Positions 22,175 to 33,846 are shown, counted from the stretch's first letter. The stretch: DNA of 64,000 nt from Cryptomeria japonica (GCF_030272615.1 NC_081414.1:818718396-818782395), one strand, 5' to 3'. Numbers and translations are program-made. The notes: generated by a model from the sequence alone, not told the origin.

Positions 22175-22968
22175 TTTACATTTAGGGTTTACTCTCATGC
22201 GTAGGGTAGCTCTAGTTTCTTTCATTTTAGGATCTTACATAACACAAGGTTCTAGCACACACATTTTTAGTATATTATCGACTATTTGTGAAGGTGGAAA
22301 TCACCAACATAGGGGTTTTACTAAGGAAAAACCCTATATAGCCACCCAAACCTTCCCTTTTCAGTTGCAGGTGCAGAAACAGGCATCCAGAGGCAGTTTC
22401 AGATCTGGAAAAGGTATCAAAACCACTCAGAAGTCTAAGAAGTGCAAAAATTTGTCAAGGAAAGGGGTGTGGTGCCTTGGTTCTACCTAGGATAGGGGCG
22501 TGGCACCCTGGTCCCTCCATTTTGTAGTCAAATTTGACAGGTTGCAGACTTAGGACCTCTAGTTTGCAGTGTCTCAGTTGCAACCTCCTGTCTACAGAAA
22601 CATGATAGTGGCGTGTCACCCTGGTCCAGGTTAGTTTTGTTCAATTTGAAGCATCAGGTACACATCCAAAATACTCTCCCTTTCTTACTTTAAGTATCTC
22701 AGTTTCAAATCTGCAAGTTTGTTCACTTTGAAGTTCATTTGTGCTTCATTCTATATCTCCTAGTCTAGTTGATCATTCAAACCCTAGTTTTTCTCATCAT
22801 TTGCAACAAGAGGAATAGAAACCCTAAGAGATAATACTTGGCTCTCTCTTTCTCACAAGAAGTATCCAAAGTGAGCTATCTCCCTAGGCTCTTTCATATT
22901 CCCAATGTGTTGGCAAAAGTGGGATTAGGTCCCAGTCACCCGATCTCGCTTTTCTTGCTACCACATTT

Positions 22969-22986
22969 TGGTGAACCCGACATGAA
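22969..22986 (+). promoter_or_regulatory. Candidate primer-binding site of gypsy element
   Basis: TGGTGAACCCGACATGAA follows the LTR end (CCACA) after three bases. It begins with TGG as required to pair with a tRNA CCA end. I cannot name the tRNA. Confidence 0.5.
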
Positions 22987-23405
22987 TCCAACCTTCTTTA
23001 ATTCTAATTTATGTTCTCAGATATAAGTTTTTTTCTATTTCAAATTCAAATTTACATTGACAAGTTTCAATTCCTTGCAAATTTTAAAATTTAGAGGTTA
23101 ATTTTGTTAAAACCCTAATTTTTCAATTCATAAATGAACTTGTGGATAGCTTGATTTGGATCAAAAATTTCAGATCTGATTTAGGAGCACATTTCACTTA
23201 TAAATTTTATTTTATAAATAAAAATTTATAGTGCTTGCATTGGTTAAAATTGAACATTTCCTTCTATTTTGTATGTGTTATCATTTGAAAGAGGAATTTT
23301 TTTGTCAAGATGCATTCATTTCATAAATGTGATAATGGGTTAGATTCCCTTGTTTCAATTTTTCCATCTCTTAAATAACCTCCTCCCATCTATGACAACA
23401 TTTTA

Positions 23406-25307
23406 GTGCCTAAAATATTCCTTACCAATCCCTTCAAATCTCTCCTATTCTCTAAGGTTGAATATTTGAAGAGTGATCTCGACAATTCTCCTAAAAAGTG
23501 TTTTTCTCATCTAGCTATCTTAGAGGAAGAGGATGATACCATAAACACTTTTATTAATGTTACTTTACCTTTTATACATGATGCCTCTCTAAGTGAAAAG
23601 GTATTGATGGACATTGACTTATCTTCTCCTAAATTTTGTCTTACCAATGGGGGCATGCTAGTACAACAAGAGGTTATGAGCATTTCTTCCAAAGATCTCC
23701 TTCCTAAGCATGAATCTTTGGAGAAATATCTTCATCTTACTCCTAAAGAATACTCCCCTCATGAGGTTCATTTTGTGCAAGAAAATGATATTGTCCCTAC
23801 TTTTCCTAGTGATGGAATTTCCTCTTTTGACTCCAACAAAATTCCCACTAGAGATGATGCATTAATGAGAAATTTTTGCCCTTCTCCTAAAGCTTGTCTT
23901 GTCCCTAAAGATGCCTTAGAGAAAGAAGATTAAATCATAATAAATTTCCTTAATTCTCTCTCCCCTAAAGATCCTATTGAAGACATTTTGAGTAAAGAGG
24001 ATGATTTAAATACATGTAGTGATGATCTCCTTCCTAAGGATAAAGAATTAATGAACAATGTTGTCCCTTCTCCCAAAATTGGCAATAGCAATAAGGACAT
24101 CTTTGTGCAAGATATTTCTAATACTTTTTATAATGACCTCACTATTTGGGATGAACCATTAAAAGAAGGTGTTAATTATTTTCTCCCCCATGAGATAACC
24201 CTAGCCAAAGAGGATGAAATCATGATTGATAACACCCCTGATAGAATATCACCTTCCATGAATCTCAATCATTTTTCTCTAAAGGTAAAGAATCTCCCTC
24301 TCCTAAACTTGGTTCTACTCATAAGGATACCCTAGTTCATGGTAAGATTGTTGACATCTCTTTCAAAGAGATCCCTCTCAAAGGTGATACTTTAAAGAGT
24401 AATGTTGATCCTTCTCCTAGAGAGTCTATTCCCATGTAGATCCTTTGGTGATAGAGGATGATATGACCTTTCCTATTAATCCTCTTTCTTCTAAAATGTC
24501 AATACCTACTTCTAGTCTCCCTCCTAAAATTGGTCTTACCCATGATAACATTTTAGTGCAAGGAGAGACTATCAACAATTCTTCCAACAATCTTGTTCAT
24601 TCTTCTTCTAAGGACACCTTCATATTCCTAAACCATCTTCAATTAATTTGATACATGTGAATGAAACACCTAATAAAACCCTCTTCACCGTTCAAGGTGA
24701 TTTTCCTTCTCAAAATTCTCAACATAAGCCTATCTTAGTGGTTCAGGGTGGTTATGATAATGATTCTTTTTGCACTCCTAAGAAACTCATTATTACTGTG
24801 CAAGGAGGTTATCTTACTAAGAGCCCTTATGAGTATGCTAAGAAAATCACTACAGATAGTTATCATATGGTTGCTCATACTTACAACACAAGAAACAATA
24901 GGCAACCTAGTCCTCCTCCAGTTATCCCAACTTCACTTTCTCCCTCTCAACCTATTCTTCCACAAGCACCTCGTATATCAACCCTTAGTAAGGAGTATGA
25001 TCTCATTGAACAACTTAAAGCTACTCCTTCCAAGATTTCTATTTGGTATTTGGTTCAAACTTCACTTGCTTATCATGAGATGTTACAAGACTCTTTAAGA
25101 AACTTATATGTCCCACCTGCAATGGCACCTAATAACACGTCCACTTTGATTGATCCTACAAACAAATCCAAAGCTCAAATTGTATTCACACAAGATGAGT
25201 TACCTTCTCCTGAAATCCAAAATCAATATGATCCTCTTATGATTGTGGTTATTATCCGTCATAGTGCTATAAGACAAACCCTTGTGGACAATGGATCCTG
25301 TCCTTAA
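23406..25307 (+). pseudogene. Gypsy (Tat-like) gag region
   Basis: Mostly one frame (23406-23933, 23988-24335, 24648-25307), with a shifted piece at 24445-24651 and scattered stops. The first 400 codons are acidic and built of degenerate repeats of a motif like LVQ/FVQ followed by Ser/Asn-rich sequence and LLPK; the later part has VQGGY repeats, then a Pro-rich stretch and an EYDLIEQLKATPSKISIW segment typical of the region before the protease in Tat-lineage polyproteins. No zinc knuckle was seen. The frame runs directly into the protease. Confidence 0.6.
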
Positions 25308-25839
25308 TGTTTGTGGTGTGGACTTATTGGATAAGATTAAAGTGGACCGTTCTCTCATCAAATCTTCTTCTCTTACTATTCAAGGCTTTGATAATGTTGC
25401 TAAACAATATCTGGGTGTCATAAACTTTCCTGTTAGGGTAGGTCATGTTGTGTTACCTACACCTATTCATGTTATGACTGGTAATTTGACATATAACCTT
25501 CTATTAGGGAGACCTTGGATTCATAACATGCAAGTTGTCCCCTCAACTTTGCATAGGCGAGTCAAATTCATTCATAACAATATGACATGCACCTTATTAG
25601 ATTCCAAAACTCAAGAACCATTAAAATTTGGATCTTCTTATTCAACTACTTCTCATTCTTCTTCCAATCCTTCTACTTCTTCAAATACATCTATTTCCTT
25701 TAATGATGTTGTTCCTTCTAGTACTCCTGATTCTTCTACTCAATCGAAATCTTCTCCCAAGGATCTCTTTTCTCCTGAAGAAGTGCTCGCAAATGATGAT
25801 TGGGGATCTCTAGACTTTAACCTTACATTTGTAGGATAA
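25220..25839 (+). pseudogene. Gypsy (Tat-like) protease
   Basis: Reads TLVDNGSC at the end of one frame, then, after a frameshift at about 25300, NVCGVDLLDKI and further on NLLLGRPWIHNM and STLHRRVKF. The DNGS active site and LLGRPWIH with a following S.LH..(V/L)KF are the combination seen in Tat/Ogre gypsy proteases. The aspartic residue is present, but the frameshift separates it from the rest. It continues into a Ser/Thr-rich tail and a TAA at 25837. Confidence 0.75.
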
Positions 25840-25911
25840 TATAGAGTATCTTGGAAAGGATGTAAGACTGAGAAGGAGAAATCTAAAGAGGAACCTAAAG
25901 AGCAACCTACC

Positions 25912-26289
25912 TTGTCTAAACAACTAAGTAACCACTTTGTGGCTGCTTCTAATCCAAATGATTCTTCAAATCCTTCCTCTAATCCATATAGCACCGAGAC
26001 CTATAAGGCATCACCATCTCCTTCTGATTTGGCATCCCTTTATGGTCCCAATTTTTACATTTTGGCTAAGAGTGGCTATGATGGAAATGGTTGTGGCACA
26101 AATGAACAAGGAATTAAAGTTCCTTTAGAACATAATACACATGAAGCTTCATTTAGACTTGGACATAATCCTTATAAGCCCACCAAAGCATCTAAAATAC
26201 CATCTCTCAATGTGAATGCTATATTTAGTAGTGATGATAACCTCACCTCAACCATCTATTACTTCTTTCAAGACTCATCCCCCTCATAA
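25912..26289 (+). pseudogene. Gypsy G-patch segment
   Basis: In frame with the protease after the TAA at 25837. It contains YILAKSGYDGNGCGTNEQGI followed by a Pro and, 17 residues later, RLGHNPYKP: a G-patch-like motif with the turn altered to GCG. Tat/Ogre elements are known to carry such a domain between protease and reverse transcriptase. The expected reverse transcriptase does not follow; the next 240 bases hold only a short frame (26216-26530). Confidence 0.65.
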
Positions 26290-26530
26290 GGAAATCTTGG
26301 TGATGAACAAATCTCTTTATGAATCTCCTCGAGAGATTTCTAATCCCACTTACGAGGCTTTATTTTCTACTCATTCTAAAACCCCTTCCTCTAGGAACAA
26401 GGCTCTAATGAATTACACTTATCCATATCCTAAGATTTCTTGTGTGCAAGAGAAGTATGACTTAGTGGCCTATTCTCCTCCTATAAACTTCTCTCTTTCT
26501 AAAGACTTTTTAGCATTCATCATCTTATAA

Positions 26531-27809
26531 ATGTTTTTAATCTCACTTATAGTAGAGCATTTAACATGTCAAATTCAAATACCTCATTCAATCTATCATG
26601 TATTTAAATAACATTAGTGGCTATTATGTTGCTCATAATTATGTGACATTGGTAGTTGATTTACTGGGGGCTCATTTTCATTCATGATGGTACAATTTCA
26701 CGTGCAATCATACTTTTGGAAGCAACATAACAACCTATTTCTATCTCATCTCTTCTCCCTATATATATGGGGGCAAGAGTGATTTCAAACATCTCTCCTC
26801 CTTAAGATTAAAATTTCCCCTTTGTGAAGTAGTGTCTTCTATAAGGATTTCTTATTGATTGTAGAGGTGTATTCATACTTGAATTCCTTCTCTCATATTG
26901 GAACAAGCATCCCTAATGGGGATCTTAAGTACATATCCTTAATTGAGACCTCTTCCTTGGTGTTGGAAGTCTTCAATAATTCATCAATTTCTTTTCTTCA
27001 TTTCAAGTACTATCTTTTATAATAAACCCTTCTATTTTGTGCACATGCATATCCCTGATGAGGATCTCTTGCCTTCTTTTAGAAGAGTGTTGTTATAAAT
27101 AATCTCTCTTTGATGTCATCTCAATCCTTTTCTCTTTTCAAAACTCTTCCATTCATTCATTCTAGAAGATGTTATAGTTGTCTAAGACAACTTCTCTTGA
27201 AGGTAGATGTCTTTTGAACAAAGATCTCATCTCCTCCAAGGATCTCCTTTACACTTATATAGCAAGATATCTCTTTTCAACTATCTTATCCTTGCTTGAA
27301 GAATATTCCCTCTCTTTGTTGGATTTATGACATTTTTGCATGATGGATATCTTCTTGGTGTCGAAGGTAGGTATCCTTGTTCTACTTTCACACACATGCA
27401 CGAGGTTGAGTGGAACTAACAGTGTTCTCACTCTCCTCCCTTACATGGATCACCCAGACAGATTCTGGGGGCTAGTTTTCCATGTCCTTCTCTCCATGGA
27501 TCACCTAGCTTTAGGGGTGATATGTCCATGGTTACTTTTCTCTTCTCATGGATCACCAAAGCGTGTATTCATGCTTTCTATCTCTTCTTCCTTCTCGTTG
27601 TATTTGTTTCCATTTAAATATTTTATCTTGTGCTAGAGAGATCTCAAATCCTCACACTCTTTGTTGTGTTGGAATTGAGGCTTAGTTCTCTTTCTTACCA
27701 AATGATTCTCCATTAGTTTTTGATCTTGTATCAAATCTTCTTGTGATCATTTTTCATCAATATTCTTTCACAATTCGATGTGGTAAACATGATACCTTGT
27801 TTCAACTCA
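26531..27809. other. Non-coding 3' part of the gypsy element
   Basis: No coding. CTGGGGGCT motifs typical of gypsy polypurine tracts occur near 26668 and 27466, and ATGGATCACC recurs near 27446, 27495 and 27548. I do not find a 3' LTR matching 19499, so the element is probably truncated by, or joined to, the chromovirus fragment near 27810. Confidence 0.45.
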
Positions 27810-29658
27810 CTAAAATTAGCAAGCCGAAATAAGAGGAGTCTTGAGTCAAGAAGGTAGATCAGTAGCCTTCTTTAGTAAAAAATTAAATGAAGCCAAACAA
27901 AAGTATTCAACTTACGACTTGGAGATGGATACAATGGTCCTATCTTTGAGGAAATGGAGGCATTATTTGTTGCCAAAGGAGTTTATAGTATAAATTAATA
28001 ACCATGCTCTGAGCTTTTTGAATAGACAAGACAAGTTGAACCACCAGCATATGAAGTGGATGGAATACCTTCAATCATTCACTTTCGCCATCAAGCACAA
28101 GAAAGGAGTGGCAAATAAGGTGGTTGATTCCCTTAGCAGGAGGAACTTTATAGTAAAGGAGGTTCAGTTGGAGAGCATAGGAATTAGTTACATGAAGGAT
28201 ATGTACCAAGGAGATGAGGACTTCAAAGAAGCATACCAAGTGTGCAAGGAAATGGGTGACAAGTACCACAAGGAGTTCTCAGACTTCATTTTTCAGGAAG
28301 GTCAACTTTTCAAAGGAATCCAACTTTGCATCCCTAAAGACTCCATGAGAGAAAACATTGTGAAAGAGAAGAATTGTGGGGGATTGGCAGGTCATTTTAG
28401 GATTGACAAGACCCTTGAATTGGTTAGAAGATTCTACTTCTGGCCTAGGATGCAGACTGAGATCAAAAAGTATGTGGAAGGTTGTATGATTTGTCAAAAG
28501 GCCAAGGGTAGTAGTTCAAATGCAAGTTTGTATGCTCCTTTGCCCATACCAAACAAGCCATGGGATTCAGTCAACATGGACTTTGTATTAGGACTTCTAA
28601 AGACCAAACAGGGTTATGACAATATCTATGTAGTTGTTGACAGGTTTTAAAAAATGGCTCACTTCCTACCTTGTATAACCACACATGACGCATCTCACAT
28701 AGAAGGTATATTCTTCAAGGAGGTTGTAAGGTTACATGGTTTGCCACTATCAATCATCTCAAACAGAGATTCTAATTTTATTAGGTATTTTTGGCAAACA
28801 CTTTGGAGAAGACTGGGCACCAATCTGTCACTTACATCAGCTTATCATCCTCAATCTAATGGACAAACCGAGGTCATCAATAGGTCACTTGGAAACCTAT
28901 TAAGGTGTCTAGCTAAGGATCAAGGAGCTACATGGGATTCAATAATTCCTCAAGCATAATTTGCTTATAATGACTTAGTGAATAGGAGCACTAGTCATGG
29001 TCCCTTTGAAATAGTGTATGTGTCACACCCTATAGGTGTATTGGAGTTGAGAGATGTGAAGGATTTGGAAAGGAGAAGTGCACAAGCAGAAGACTTTGCA
29101 GAAGTGATGAGAGACATACACAAATAAGTAAAGGATAGGTTGGAACAAACCTCAGACAAATACAAGCATGTAACAGATAGGAAAAGAAGCGATTTGTGGT
29201 TTAAGGTTGGAGATATGGTGATGATTCATCTCAAGAAGGAGAGACTCCCTAAGGAGAAATACACCAATTTGATGACGAAGAAGATAGGTCCTTTCAAGAT
29301 CATCCAAAAGTCTGGCAACAATGCCTATAAGATTGATCTTCCTCCAGACATTAGTCTCTCTAACAATTTCAATGTTTCAGATATATATGCATATAAAGGT
29401 CTTGTTACTGATGTGTGTGACATAGGTCAAGACGATTTTAGTAAGCAAGAGATGTTACAAGACCTACCTAAGCAGCCTAAGCTTGAAGTTGAGCATGTAC
29501 TTGACAAGAGGGTGAGTAGGAAAACAAGGAGGCACATCCACTATGAATACCTTGTCCAATGGAAGGAAAAACCCTTAGAAAATGCAACCTGGATGACAAA
29601 GAAGGCCTTGGAGAAGATTGGATGCAAGGTTCCAAATTTGCCAACTCAAGAGACTTAA
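27810..29658 (+). pseudogene. Chromovirus pol fragment: RNase H, integrase, chromodomain
   Basis: One frame with stops near 27992, 28648, 28957 and 29125. In order: end of RNase H (AKQKYSTYDLEMDT...LRKWRHYLLP; LNHQHMKWMEYLQSF; KVVDSLSRR), zinc-binding region (GHFRIDKTLELVRRFYFW...CMICQKAKG), integrase core (VNMDFVLGLL; SNRDSNFIRYFW; SAYHPQSNGQTEVINRSL) and a C-terminal chromodomain (VLDKRVSRKTRRHIHYEYLV then QWKEKPLENATWM). Order RNase H before integrase plus chromodomain marks a Ty3/gypsy chromovirus. Gag, protease and most of the reverse transcriptase are missing on the left. One integrase Asp lies in SNRDS, where the usual D-R-D has become N-R-D. Confidence 0.9.
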
Positions 29659-30108
29659 GTTTTTCTAGCCTCAGGAGTATGGTGCTGGAGCAGAGTCAAA
29701 CCTCAATCTCTTGGGATTGGATGTAAGCCCCAAAAGGGTACTCAAATCTACAATTTTTTCTAAGGGTTCTTTGGAAGAATTTTGAATAAGGTTGGAAATA
29801 CCAGTTTGGTAGGGCTACTAGAACTAGGCCTAAATAAGGGTTTCTTGACCCAGGTGCACAAAGGAGAATTCCACACTTGATTGGAAGGTTAGGGTGAGTA
29901 TCCCAGTTGTGAAACAATCCAAACCCTCCCTTGGAAGTGCAATTGGTGACTGGTTCTCATTAGTGCGTGTAGGACCCTAGTTGTGGGGTTGTATTAGGCA
30001 TAGAGGGGTGATTTTGGGTCTTCTAACCTTCTAGCTGCCAATCTCTGCATCAGGGATATTCAGGAGAAAATTGTAGGTATAGTAAATTCTTTTGATGGCA
30101 TAAATTAT
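29659..30108. other. Non-coding 3' flank of chromovirus
   Basis: Follows the chromodomain stop. No ORF or LTR border is seen; CCTTCTAGCTGCCAATCTCTG marks the approach to the next block. Confidence 0.4.
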
Positions 30109-30435
30109 TTGACTACATCTATTGATGAACGAATTTTGGTTTTGAAAGCCCAAGTTTCAGCTCTTGAGAGGGATAAAGATAAAATCATAAGGAGAGCTAA
30201 AGGTCTTAGAGGATTCGTGAGTCCCCGGTTGGACTCATTAAGTGTACATAAAAAAGAATGCATTGATTTAGTTGGTAGGCCCACACCAAAAGAGCTTAAT
30301 GAGAAAGAGTCATATGCTCACATGCTTAATGGACTTGTATCTATTTCCGACACTTTCAAATCAGGTTGGGATACCTATCTAGAGCTTTTGGAGAAAGCCT
30401 ATCTGGAAATTTTCAAGTATATTCAGCTCCGGTAA
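30109..30435 (+). CDS. Coiled-coil ORF upstream of a copia-type LTR
   Basis: 108 codons, Lys/Glu/Leu-rich (ILVLKAQVSALERDKDKIIR), followed by a more hydrophobic helix and a closing LLEKAYLEIFKYIQLR. The start codon is not ATG, so the true start is probably upstream or lost. It lies 255 bp before a polypurine tract and LTR, where copia elements normally end pol or, in some lineages, have an extra envelope-like ORF. It is not RNase H. It could be the C-terminus of a non-autonomous element of the long-ORF type (106-4423, 44351-47614), but I see no convincing sequence match. Confidence 0.4.
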   Translation: MTTSIDERILVLKAQVSALERDKDKIIRRAKGLRGFVSPRLDSLSVHKKECIDLVGRPTPKELNEKESYAHMLNGLVSISDTFKSGWDTYLELLEKAYLEIFKYIQLR

Positions 30436-30668
30436 GGTATTTTGGGACATTCTTTGTACAGACTTTCATTCTTCATCCCGGTTTTTGGTATTTTTTTGGC
30501 ATTGATGCCAAAGGGGGAGGTATAGGTGAAAAATATAAACCTGGCATCAGGAGGTATGGAGTATTTTGTTCAGATCATGATCACAGATGGATATTCAGCT
30601 CAAGGGGAGCAGTCTCAGGATGAAACCGACAGATGGAAACCATTATCATTTTTCACATGAGTGTTGCC

Positions 30669-30689
30669 ATCAATGCCAAAGGGGGAGAT
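30669..30689 (+). promoter_or_regulatory. Polypurine tract before LTR A
   Basis: ATCAATGCCAAAGGGGGAGA, then T, directly before the LTR's TGTTGGCAATTG. A second, nearly identical GGCATTGATGCCAAAGGGGG lies at about 30497-30516 without an LTR next to it. Confidence 0.8.
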
Positions 30690-30955
30690 TGTTGGCAATT
30701 GACACTCATTTGATTGGTTTTAATATGTTGTCATTGATGGAAAAATGTTTCGGCTTTCATATTTTGGTTTGGTTGATCACCGACAAACACTTCACCAACA
30801 CCTTCACCAACACCGACAGATATCTTCACTGGTAGGAGGAATTATTTGGTTACCGGCATTGCAGGCCGACATGACTTCATTTAGGATACCGGTATTGGAG
30901 GTCGACATCATTTGGGAGATCTGGCATCGACAATTGATTTTAAGATTTTTTGCAT

Positions 30956-33197
30956 TGGAAGCAGATCTGGGGTTTTTTCAGAAGTTTTTTTATGCACCTA
31001 GGGATAGGCCTTTTTTCTGAGCACTTTGGGCCTAAACAGACCTCACCATCGTGCTCAGAAGGCCCAAAAACCGCTATGGTCATATAAAACTTGACCATTT
31101 TTGTCACCTGAGCCTCTGGGGGTGTATTTTTTTCTTCAGTACCAGGCCGTACAACCCTGGAGAAAACAAAATTCAAAAAAAATAATGCCTTTTTATTGCA
31201 TGCAGGCCGAATGATTTGTTTGAACAAAAAAATTTCAAAAATTCAAAAATAAAAAAAGACGGCAAAGTTTAAAAAAATAAAATAAAAAATCAAAGTTTTT
31301 TTGGGGGGTTTCCCCACGGTACACAGGGTGTCAGCCCTCGCCAGCCGCCATCGTAGCCTCCACCCGGCCACCATAGCAGCCCCGCCAACCATCGCAACTC
31401 CGCGCGTCCGCCACCATTGCGTCACCCACCCGCCATCGGAGCGTCGCTCACGAGCCACCTCCGCCCGACCCTGCCACCGTTGCACCTCACTCTTGCCTCT
31501 TTTAGGGGGGTTGGTTTTTTTCCCATAAGTTGGGAAAACAGAGTCATTTTTTCAAAAACGAATAGGCATCAGAAAGTTGGTTCCAAGCCGTGGTGTTGGA
31601 ATTTTTTTCCAATTTTGTTGTTTGACTATTATTTTTTCCAGTCAAAGTGGGGTCTCTTTTTTGCACTTTTGGGGCCCTAGAATGAGCATCTAAACTCCAT
31701 TTTTTGAAAACTTTATATTGTTGGAAAGCTTGTTCTGTTTAATTTCCAGCCATATGAGTTTTTTTTCCAAATTCTGCTCTAGGAATATTTTATTCAGTTT
31801 TTTGCTTTTCAGCACTCTGGTACATACCTTGGTTGTTTTAGGTCCTGGGATCTCTTTCTCTGAGTAGGATGTCTCAGTTTTGACTGTTCTTTCCTTTTCC
31901 AGTCTTCTTATCATTGTAGCATTTTATTTATGCAAATGCACTGAGATAAAGTGCCATCATGCATTGTTTATTTGGGATCTTGCACATATTGTACCTTATT
32001 GTACATGCACTACTTATAAAGTGTCATGGGGGGGTTGATGTTTGCCTTTTGTTTGTCATCTACCTTTGTCTAGTGAGTGTTCCTTCCATGACATTCACCT
32101 CATGATGTGTGTCAAGTGAATGTTCCTTCCATGACACTATGTACTTTCTTAGCACCTTTGATGTTTCTGGTTCTTCGTCATGCAGTTCTTGTTGGTTGTT
32201 CTTTTCAATGTACCTATCCCTCTCCCTCTTCAATATTATGGGGAGGTTTGTCCTATTGGTTCTAATGCTTCCTTGGTTTGATTGATTAGCTCTTCAGGCT
32301 TTGTGGGGAGGTTTGTCCTATTGGTTCTAATGCTTCCTTGGTTCGATTGATCAGCTCTTCAGGCTTTGGTTTCTCATGCCATATGTATCTTCGAGTTCAG
32401 TTGCTTCCTTGGTTCGATTGATCAACTCTTCAAGCTTTGGTTTCTCATGCCATATGTATCTTCGAGTTCAGTTGTTTGCCTTTGTTTGCCATATGATTTG
32501 AGTAGTGTCATTTGAGGGCACTTATGTAGATTACAATCTTCTCTACCTGGTCATGTTCTATTTCAGTGAAGGTTCTTCAGATCAGCAGTTACTCTTCGAC
32601 AGTGTTTGCAGTTTTTTTCCTGCTTCAGTGGTGTTCTTCTTGCTTTTCCATCTTTGTTTGGAGTAGAGTTTTTTTCCCATGCGGTTTTCTCTATTTCTCT
32701 GGTTCATAGAGATTTGGTTGTGTTTGGGTACCTGATCAGGCCTTGTTGTCGGGACCCATCTTTCCTGCTTTCAGTAGTTGTTCTAGGTTTTAGCTTTTCC
32801 CTAAGTCTAGCTTAAGGGGGTTGTTAGAGTAATCAGGTCTTTACTTGATTAATTAAACAACATTTGTTTAATTATTTAAGTTCCCTTTATCTCTTTTACA
32901 CTTAAGCTAACTTTAGGTGCATAACAATTAATTCTTTTATTAATTATTATGTGCAAGCATAGGGTTTTCCCTTTTAGGGTTTCTTGACCTATTAGAGGTT
33001 AATTATTTTCTTTGTATCATTGATTGATTGATTATCACATTACACATTTTGTGAATATTGAGCTCTCATCTTTTTGAGCATATTTTCTGTGTATTTTTTT
33101 TTCCTTTGTTGCTTCCTTGCTTCTCCTTGTAATAGGTTTATTTCAGCTTGCAGAGATCTTTTGGGCTCCTGTGGTGTTGTATTTCTCAACTCTCACA
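30956..33197 (+). mobile_element. Foreign block inside LTR A, ending in a small LTR
   Basis: Includes a GC-rich stretch (31310-31480) unlike its neighbours, AT-rich sequence, tandem duplications (32240-32473), a purine run CTTAAGGGGGT at 32811-32821 and an LTR-like end TGTTAGAGTAATCAGG...CTCTCACA (32822-33197, 376 bp). This looks like the 3' part of another LTR element, without its own 5' LTR or coding region. Frames in the GC-rich part are open on both strands and not credible as genes. Confidence 0.55.
32240..32473. repeat. Two overlapping tandem duplications (65 and 71 bp)
   Basis: GGGGAGGTTTGTCCTATTGG is at 32240 and 32305 (period 65). GCTTCCTTGGTTCGATTGAT is at 32332 and 32403 (period 71), with the CATGCCATATGTATCTTCGA segment following both. 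Confidence 0.85.
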
Positions 33198-33846
33198 ATC
33201 CGACATCGACAATTGATTTTGATATTCATGCATTTATGTAATTGAGCCAACTTGTATATTCATTTTTTAATTATCTATGTAAGCCGACATAAGGCATGAA
33301 GGATTGTAAGGGTATATAGGTTAGTTGATTAGATCATTTTGTGATCTGTTAGGGTGTGGAGAGAAATGAGAGTGATTTTTTAATGCAAGGAATGTTGATT
33401 ATGTAAGAGGTTATTCCGGTAAGGGTTTAGGGTTTCAAAACTAGAACAGTCAGAGCTTAACTAGAACTGTATTGAGGCATAGAACATGCTATCATTGCAG
33501 TTCACTCATTTCTCTGGATTGTAGACTGCATTTGTATGTAGTCAGTGAGACTCCTTTTGTGATGAGCAGTGTGCTATAGGTTGTAATCCTTCCTGCAAAT
33601 TCAAACCCCCATATTGTGTAATATCTTTTCATATGGCCAGTGGATTGATATTGTGGGTCATAAATCCCACCGTGGTTAATTCTCTATGTTATGGTATTCA
33701 TTTGTGTGATTGGCTTATTAATTGCTTTACTTCTTTCAATCTTATATGTACCGGTTGGTGAATACATGTTTTCATAAGGTTAAATTGATTATTCCGGTAG
33801 AACACTGATTCACCCGCCCCCCTCTCAGTGTTCTTGGATTCCAACA

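Larger units (their letters stand above)
19499..22965 (+). mobile_element. 5' LTR of Tat/Ogre-like gypsy element (interrupted)
   Basis: Starts TGTAGTATCGTAAAATG and ends GCTACCACA, with a primer site four bases further on. An insertion (20383-22174) accounts for 1792 bp; without it and one duplicated TTTAC the LTR is about 1670 bp. Its start (TAAAAT, CACCCTTG, ACAATTT) resembles the LTR-like block at 34038. Contained short frames are not genes. Confidence 0.65.
30690..33846 (+). mobile_element. Copia-type 3' LTR (LTR A), interrupted
   Basis: Starts TGTTGGCAATTGACACTC and ends GTGTTCTTGGATTCCAACA. Its two ends (30690-30955 and 33198-33846) match the 949-bp 5' LTR at 61768-62716; the middle 2.2 kb has no counterpart there. 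Around the interruption, GRCATCGACAATTGATTTT and the following bases to GCATT are present on both sides, about 35 bp duplicated. Preceded by a polypurine tract, so this is a 3' LTR. Confidence 0.75.

Noticed and set aside
22197-23026. Plus-strand frames of 97 and 62 codons
   Set aside because: They lie inside the gypsy LTR and across the primer site.
31243-31680. Overlapping frames of 75-87 codons in the GC-rich island
   Set aside because: Open on both strands owing to composition; Arg/Pro/His-rich with no domain.
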